Assembly (NCBI RefSeq): GCF_011397635.1
Contig: NC_064772.1
Coordinates: forward strand, 15,887,035-15,951,034
Length of the DNA stretch: 64,000 bases
Direction: 5' to 3'
Source: Epinephelus fuscoguttatus
Taxonomy: Eukaryota > Chordata > Actinopteri > Perciformes > Serranidae
Shown: in pieces, positions 61,501 through 64,000 of the stretch
Layout: every line of letters begins with the position of its first letter
Position numbering within the stretch: the stretch's first letter is position 1
Position numbers and translations under genes: made by a program
Notes under the pieces: model-generated
The model's database searches: none
The model's input: the letters and a program-made list of their open reading frames with translations, nothing else
What the model was told of the DNA's origin: nothing

Positions 61501-63845
61501 GCCTGTTTATTTCCCTTTTAAGCTGTGCCACATTTGTAACGAACATGCATTTGTGGGATGAGCAGCAGAGCTGAGTATGTGGGTTGCGCCCATGAAAAAT
61601 TTCCGGATAAATCTGGGGACAATATAAACTCAATGTCAGCAGCTTGGTTCACATGCTGTTGATATTTATTTACTCCTTTTTGTTTTGTAAAATATATTTA
61701 AAGCCATACAAATACAAAGTAAAAAAAAAAGCTGAAGCCTAACAGAAACACAAAACTGATCAAAAAGTTAAATCAAAGCAAAACAACTCACCTCAGTCAT
61801 ACTCTATAAATTCTGCAGTGGTGCAATTTAAATCTGGTCTCGCTTTGTGGAGCATATTAACCACCAAACATGAAACCCACTGATGAATGATTAAGACTCT
61901 ACTGAAATATTCATAGAGGAAAATATGGTAATGCTACAACAGTGAGTGAACAGGTTGGGTTGGTTTGTAGAGCAGCACATTCCTGTACCCTCATTCACAA
62001 ACACCTTAATGCAAATTACATCTGACATTAAAGTTCAGTGTGAAATATCAGTATTTTTTCTTTTACCTGTAGTGCCACTTATTTATCTTGATTGTTTCAG
62101 TGTGAGTTGCAAAGTGTTGGAGATATCGGCCATAGAGATGTCTGCCTTCTCTCCAATATAAAGGAGCTAGATACATTTGCAAAACTCAACAGCAATGTCT
62201 CTGTTCAGAAATCATGACCTGGTTACTCAAGATAATCCAGAGACCTTGTTGTGAGCAGTTTCATGTAGGAACTATTTTCTTTCCATCACACACCCGCTAA
62301 CCATATCAACACACGACGACATCTGGACGACAATCTCGTGCTTGTGACAGTGTGAGATGTTAATATTAATGGCATCCTTCTCGACTAAGCTGTAGTGTGA
62401 GGTAGCAGTAGATGCATGTTTGCTTCTACGCGGTGATACTGTTGGCGGGTGTAGTGTGGTAGAAAGGAAACAGTTCCTACATGAAACTGCTCACAACAAA
62501 GTCTGTGGATTATCTTGAGTAACTAGATCACCATTTTTGGATAAAGATATTACTGCTGAGTTTTGCAAATGTATTTTTTTGGTGCTTTGAGCACCACAAA
62601 CTGCAACTCACACCAAACAATCTAGAATAATAAAAAGCACTACAGGTAAGAGGAAAAATATGCATTTTTGATTTTGTGGTGAACTGTCCCTTTAAGAATA
62701 ATGTATCTGCAGTGCAACTTGGAAAGATTTTGCTTCCTTCCCTATATATGATTGTCAAAGTATAAGGGATTCTTGCTAAACACGTGTGCATTGTGAATTG
62801 ATTATTCGATTTGCAGATAGGCTGAAAATTGTCAGAAACCATTTTGATAACTGATTAATCATACATTTTTAAGAAAAAAAAACCCATTTGATGTTCTCAT
62901 GTTCTAAAATGGGAGGATTTGCAGCTTTTTCTTATTTTACATTACAGAAAAGAGCGTATTTTTGAGTTTTAGATTGTTGGTCAGACAAAAGAAAAACTCA
63001 GAGGGCATTATTCTGGGCTTGAGGAATTTTTTTTACTATTTCATGGCGTTTTATATGTGAGTTATTTGTTACTTGCAGCACTAGTTTTTGTATAAACAAG
63101 TAACAAACAACAATATAAGTCCAAAGAGTATGCAGTCTGATACAGTATTAGAATATATTTTACTCCCACAGTGTGAAAGGACTCTGAGTTGAAAGCAATA
63201 GAACCTAATAATGTATTAAAGCAGAGATCAGTCCCTATCATTGCTTCTCCGCTCACTCATATATTCACTTAAATATTAGAATGAAGGCGAATAATTACCT
63301 CCACATCTTTGACTCTCTCTGACTCAGATGGATCAGTAGTTGTCTCCGTCACCTCCTCCTCCTCTTCCTCTTCATCCTCTCCCTCCTCTATGGGGCCAGT
63401 GCTGGGAGCATGGCTGCTTTTGTGATCTTTGTCCTTTCTCCTTTTCTTGCCACCCTTCTTCCTGCGTCCCTCAGAGGGCAGTTTGGACAGAGGTCGGTGG
63501 ATGTGGTGAGAGGAGTGACGGTGGTCTGAAGAAAAGATAAAGCAGAGATACACAAATATGAACTTATCTAATTTGAAGTTTATTTGGTTTTTTTTGTTTG
63601 TTTGTTTTTTTAACATTTCCCCAGCTTGCTGGATGTTGAAATACATTAAACAACAAGGAGGCCGTGGTGTGCTTACATTCGATATCCTCCTCATGGTAGT
63701 TGTGGTGCTGTTCATCAGGTACGACAGCAGCGGGGCTGAGGATCTGCTGGAAGCGCTGGACCCCCAAAGCTTTGTTCAGGTCCCCATCATCCTCCTCTTC
63801 AGGGCGTGGAGTCCCGTGTAGTGATGAGGCAGCAGGGGCCTCTGG
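39689..63845 (-). CDS. slc4a2: Anion exchange protein 2 (Cl-/HCO3- exchanger AE2), 5' end outside window
   Basis: Twenty-one exons, listed separately, join in phase to 1210 codons plus stop; residue numbers start at the first residue in the window. The protein swaps chloride for bicarbonate across the plasma membrane and helps set pH and volume. N-terminal region: acidic/His-rich stretch 1-180, the pH-sensing segment [12 protein letters not shown] (315-326), and the cytoplasmic band-3 domain to about 620. The membrane domain starts near [16 protein letters not shown] (about 655-670). The glutamate matching AE1 Glu681 is present (FMETQIT, Glu980), as is VKEQR near 1055. The C terminus is [12 protein letters not shown]...HMPV. 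Human AE2 is 1241 aa, so only about 30 N-terminal residues are missing. AE2 rather than AE1/AE3 is supported by the long N terminus and by linkage to rarres2. Which fish a/b paralogue it is cannot be told. Confidence 0.95.
40484..40579. repeat. (TA)n microsatellite
   Basis: About 48 TA units with two C interruptions, in the last slc4a2 intron, directly next to a MITE fragment. Confidence 0.97.
40590..40787 (+). mobile_element. MITE right-end fragment
   Basis: Homologous to the right end of the element at 54891-55556 (shared 'aaattatcattttgtg.gtgaag' and 'tcctttaa'). The left part is replaced by the TA repeat. Confidence 0.65.
41255..41480 (+). repeat. Dispersed teleost repeat in slc4a2 intron
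   Basis: It starts with 'caggggtgtccaaactctct' and continues 'ggggccagataagataatg', a frequent fish repeat beginning. Non-coding. Confidence 0.4.
41760..41933 (-). CDS. slc4a2: slc4a2 exon, last membrane segments
   Basis: Residues 1127-1184 ([10 protein letters not shown] ... REMAC), phase 0/0, donor GTAAGT. It encodes the final transmembrane helices and the junction to the tail. Confidence 0.94.
42387..42556 (-). CDS. slc4a2: slc4a2 exon
   Basis: Residues 1071-1126, completing split Gly1070. Carries [20 protein letters not shown] and the [12 protein letters not shown] loop, both hallmark SLC4 sequences. Confidence 0.95.
42676..42929 (-). CDS. slc4a2: slc4a2 exon
   Basis: Residues 986-1069. 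Carries [20 protein letters not shown], the [18 protein letters not shown] block and VKEQRVTG; the KG.GFHLDL and VRSVTH motifs are invariant in SLC4 exchangers. Confidence 0.95.
43250..43560 (+). mobile_element. SINE-like repeat with tRNA-like head, internally deleted
   Basis: The head CGGTGGTGTGGTGGTTAGCA and box B-like GGTTCGATCCC are followed by the conserved body 'gactaggttaattgat' and a 3' part around 'gcgacctgtccagggtgtac' and 'agctgggataggctccagcc'. The segment usually found after 'gtttgcatgtt' in this repeat is missing. Confidence 0.7.
43718..43884 (-). CDS. slc4a2: slc4a2 exon with the transport-site glutamate
   Basis: Residues 930-984 plus two bases of Thr985. It ends [13 protein letters not shown]; Glu980 corresponds to AE1 Glu681, a residue of the anion translocation path. 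Confidence 0.95.
44001..44090 (-). CDS. slc4a2: slc4a2 exon
   Basis: Residues 900-929, [20 protein letters not shown] with the TYTQ end; phase 0/0. Confidence 0.95.
44780..45210 (+). mobile_element. TTAA-type MITE in slc4a2 intron
   Basis: Shares 'gttagcttagcttagca' and 'atgaagctaca' with 46754-47150, and ends 'aactgttcctttaaa', the inverted form of the other copy's start. Confidence 0.55.
45570..45797 (-). CDS. slc4a2: slc4a2 exon with glycosylated extracellular loop
   Basis: Residues 824-899. The first part is the large extracellular loop, with N-glycosylation sequons at Asn837, Asn847 and Asn853/854. The loop is shorter than in human AE2. Then come [20 protein letters not shown] and the KFKNS..FPGR segment. 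Confidence 0.94.
46240..46434 (-). CDS. slc4a2: slc4a2 exon
   Basis: Residues 759-823: [33 protein letters not shown] and [10 protein letters not shown], transmembrane segments conserved in AE1-AE3. Confidence 0.95.
46754..47150 (+). mobile_element. TTAA-type MITE in slc4a2 intron, second copy
   Basis: Starts TTAAAGGAACAGTTCAACAT, contains 'ggttagcttagcttagcatt' and 'agactgg'. Typical of a very common percomorph MITE. The right end is not clear. Confidence 0.6.
47746..47894 (-). CDS. slc4a2: slc4a2 exon
   Basis: Residues 710-758, after split Gly709: [20 protein letters not shown] and [20 protein letters not shown]. It contains one of the most conserved SLC4 membrane segments. Confidence 0.95.
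48066..48272 (-). CDS. slc4a2: slc4a2 exon, start of membrane domain
   Basis: Residues 641-708, after split Glu640: [20 protein letters not shown], then [20 protein letters not shown], the first transmembrane helix. Confidence 0.95.
48351..48564 (-). CDS. slc4a2: slc4a2 exon, cytoplasmic domain
   Basis: Residues 569-639: [33 protein letters not shown] and the basic helix [13 protein letters not shown]. Typical of AE2. Confidence 0.95.
48600..49800. other. slc4a2: slc4a2 intron, nothing recognised
   Basis: AT-rich unique intron sequence; no repeat or exon seen. Confidence 0.4.
49811..49995 (-). CDS. slc4a2: slc4a2 exon, cytoplasmic domain
   Basis: Residues 508-568, after split Gly507: [34 protein letters not shown] and [11 protein letters not shown]. 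Confidence 0.95.
50096..50204 (-). CDS. slc4a2: slc4a2 exon, cytoplasmic domain
   Basis: Residues 471-506: [20 protein letters not shown] and VVLV. The start is ambiguous by one codon, because the acceptor is CAGCAG (50204 or 50201). Confidence 0.92.
50285..50486 (-). CDS. slc4a2: slc4a2 exon, variable linker
   Basis: Residues 404-470 after split Ser403. [20 protein letters not shown] and LGSL match AE2. The His/Thr-rich remainder is poorly conserved. Confidence 0.92.
50600..52400. other. slc4a2: slc4a2 intron, repeats only
   Basis: Besides the MITE fragment at 51835-52055, this intron appears unique. No exon-like segment was found on either strand. Confidence 0.4.
51835..52055 (+). mobile_element. 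TTAA-type MITE, right-end fragment
   Basis: Same family as 8581-8746: 'cctggagaagtttgagtttg' block, then 'cttacacactgtctctttaa'. Confidence 0.6.
52414..52549 (-). CDS. slc4a2: slc4a2 exon, cytoplasmic domain
   Basis: Residues 359-402: [37 protein letters not shown]. The donor is a weaker GTGACC. Confidence 0.93.
52643..52823 (-). CDS. slc4a2: slc4a2 exon with pH-sensor segment
   Basis: Residues 298-357: [67 protein letters not shown] is the conserved segment linked to AE2 pH sensitivity. Confidence 0.95.
53365..53454 (-). CDS. slc4a2: Candidate 90-nt cassette or alternative first exon of slc4a2
   Basis: Between the slc4a2 exons at 55669-55805 and 52643-52823 the minus strand has a pyrimidine-rich acceptor (CTCGCTCCTCCAG), exactly 30 open codons ([20 protein letters not shown] then [10 protein letters not shown]) and a GTGAGG donor. 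Entry and exit are phase 0, so inclusion would insert 30 residues between RTPHE and VFVELNEL without shifting frame. Base composition is coding-like. It is not part of AE2 as I know the family. Alternatively the internal Met (context GAAATGG) could start a short isoform beginning [14 protein letters not shown]. Chance occurrence cannot be excluded. Confidence 0.45.
53500..54890. other. slc4a2: slc4a2 intron, nothing recognised
   Basis: AT-rich intron sequence; no exon or clear repeat seen. Confidence 0.4.
54891..55556. mobile_element. MITE in slc4a2 intron, about 665 bp
   Basis: Inverted ends: 'acttcacccacaaaatgata' at the left and 'tatcattttgtgagtgaagt' at the right, with TTAA after the right end. 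No coding capacity. A right-end fragment occurs at 40590-40787. Confidence 0.75.
55669..55805 (-). CDS. slc4a2: slc4a2 exon, N-terminal domain
   Basis: Residues 253-297 after split Ser252: [16 protein letters not shown], followed by a basic stretch ending RTPHE. Matches the [16 protein letters not shown] region of AE2. Confidence 0.93.
55810..58310. other. slc4a2: slc4a2 intron with GC-rich patch
   Basis: Mostly AT-rich, with a GC-rich island-like patch at 57190-57400 that contains a long imperfect hairpin (listed separately). No exon is supported. Confidence 0.4.
57254..57345. repeat. GC-rich imperfect hairpin, 92 bp
   Basis: Perfect 12-bp arms GTCGGCTCCCTG and CAGGGAGCCGAC enclose further complementary segments (CCCCGGCCC at the left, GGGGCCGGGA at the right). 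A TGACGTAA (CRE-like) motif lies in the left arm. It could be a regulatory element, a structured RNA or a small palindromic transposon. Confidence 0.6.
58315..58529 (-). CDS. slc4a2: slc4a2 exon, N-terminal domain
   Basis: Residues 181-251 after split Asp180. A Pro/Ser-rich start is followed by [17 protein letters not shown] and [19 protein letters not shown], matching the LQERRR.G.MTG.EQ block of AE2. Confidence 0.93.
58540..59480. other. slc4a2: slc4a2 intron, nothing recognised
   Basis: No repeat or exon identified. Confidence 0.4.
59485..59627 (-). CDS. slc4a2: slc4a2 exon, N-terminal domain
   Basis: Residues 133-179 plus two bases: [20 protein letters not shown] and an acidic end. Weakly conserved, but the phases on both sides fit. 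Confidence 0.88.
60227..60396 (+). repeat. Direct duplicate in slc4a2 intron, copy 1
   Basis: About 95% similar to 60738-60906 over about 170 bp (shared 'ccatgctgtctagatgcaat' core), 511 bp apart. Confidence 0.85.
60738..60906 (+). repeat. Direct duplicate in slc4a2 intron, copy 2
   Basis: Second copy of the 170-bp segment at 60227-60396. Weaker similarity continues into the following sequence (both are followed by 'tggctta' and 'gtgagct'-like stretches). Confidence 0.85.
61140..61290 (-). mobile_element. Old, diverged tRNA-derived SINE
   Basis: Degenerate copy of the 5374 family in minus orientation ('gacatgcaacag' matches 'gacatgcagcaa', with a GA-rich stretch before it). The tRNA-like head is barely recognisable. 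Confidence 0.5.
62028..62695. mobile_element. TTAA-type MITE with long inverted repeats, 668 bp
   Basis: TTAA at both ends (62028-62031, 62692-62695) and very long inverted arms, for example 'ctgctcacaacaa.gtct' near 62485 against its reverse complement near 62250, and 'gagttttgcaaatgtat' near 62560 against 62170-62190. A common percomorph element in the first visible slc4a2 introns. Confidence 0.85.
62700..63298. other. slc4a2: slc4a2 intron, nothing recognised
   Basis: AT-rich intron DNA with no repeat or exon seen. Confidence 0.4.
63299..63525 (-). CDS. slc4a2: slc4a2 exon, His-, Lys- and Glu-rich N-terminal segment
   Basis: Residues 58-132 after split Tyr57: [16 protein letters not shown], a Lys/Arg cluster, then [14 protein letters not shown]. 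The SSHHIH.PLS motif is a family signature of AE2/AE3 N termini. Confidence 0.93.
63677..63845 (-). CDS. slc4a2: slc4a2 exon, first one visible
   Basis: Residues 1-56 plus one base: [15 protein letters not shown] and HEEDIE, matching the LGVERFEEIL and GEEDFEY parts of AE2. It starts in phase 0 after a TTGCAG acceptor. The exon with the initiator Met is not in the window. Confidence 0.92.
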
Positions 63846-64000
63846 CTGCAACACAACAAATCAACAAATACATTAAAGAAAGTACAATAAAAATAATAAT
63901 CAGTCCATTGATCAGGATTTTGGAACAAACATGTTTAATATTAATAAATAGGAAATAAATTCGGAAAATAAATGATATGAATAAATGTAGAAAATTAAAT
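63846..64000 (-). other. slc4a2: slc4a2 intron at window edge
   Basis: Intron sequence upstream of the first visible exon. It shows no further coding exon; the start of the gene lies to the right of the window. Confidence 0.6.

Overview
The window is vertebrate nuclear DNA, almost certainly from a ray-finned (percomorph-like) fish. Genes are split by GT-AG introns. AT-rich intergenic DNA is packed with teleost-type tRNA-derived SINEs, TTAA-flanked MITEs, hAT and Tc1-like remnants, LINE fragments, microsatellites and a long minisatellite. Every gene I can support lies on the minus strand.

Layout. (1) 1-3.6 kb: LINE remnants only. (2) 3.6-23.7 kb: a tandem cluster of bulb-type (B-type) mannose-binding lectins of the pufflectin kind. 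Three intact two-coding-exon genes (5917-6483, 11585-12089, 22434-22933) sit among two relic units that keep only the 3' flank. Two unrelated, well-formed orphan exons (3866-3934, 4397-4469) occupy the place of the lost coding exons in the first relic. Duplicated flanks are interrupted by later SINE and hAT insertions, which lets events be ordered. (3) 23.7-27.4 kb: no gene, apart from a PIF/Harbinger-like fragment. (4) 27.4-35.3 kb: two tandem four-exon chemerin (rarres2) genes, 163 and 162 aa. (5) 35.97-37.39 kb: a minisatellite with a 24-bp period. (6) 37.8 kb to the right edge: slc4a2 (anion exchanger 2), read from its 3' UTR up to near its N terminus. Its 21 exons join in phase to 1210 codons plus no internal stop; only the first coding exon or so lies beyond the window.

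How the genes relate. The lectins and chemerins are small, probably secreted, mucosal/innate-immunity proteins that have expanded locally. slc4a2 is a housekeeping Cl-/HCO3- exchanger. RARRES2 and SLC4A2 are also both on human 7q36.1, so this linkage looks ancestral and the lectin cluster is the lineage-specific part. The most unusual observations are: a phase-0/0 90-nt candidate cassette exon inside slc4a2; a 196-nt stretch of almost perfect identity between two lectin genes whose introns and UTRs have diverged (gene-conversion-like); and the orphan exon pair. Exon coordinates come from reading splice sites and reading frames by eye; family assignments come from recognised motifs, not from a database search.
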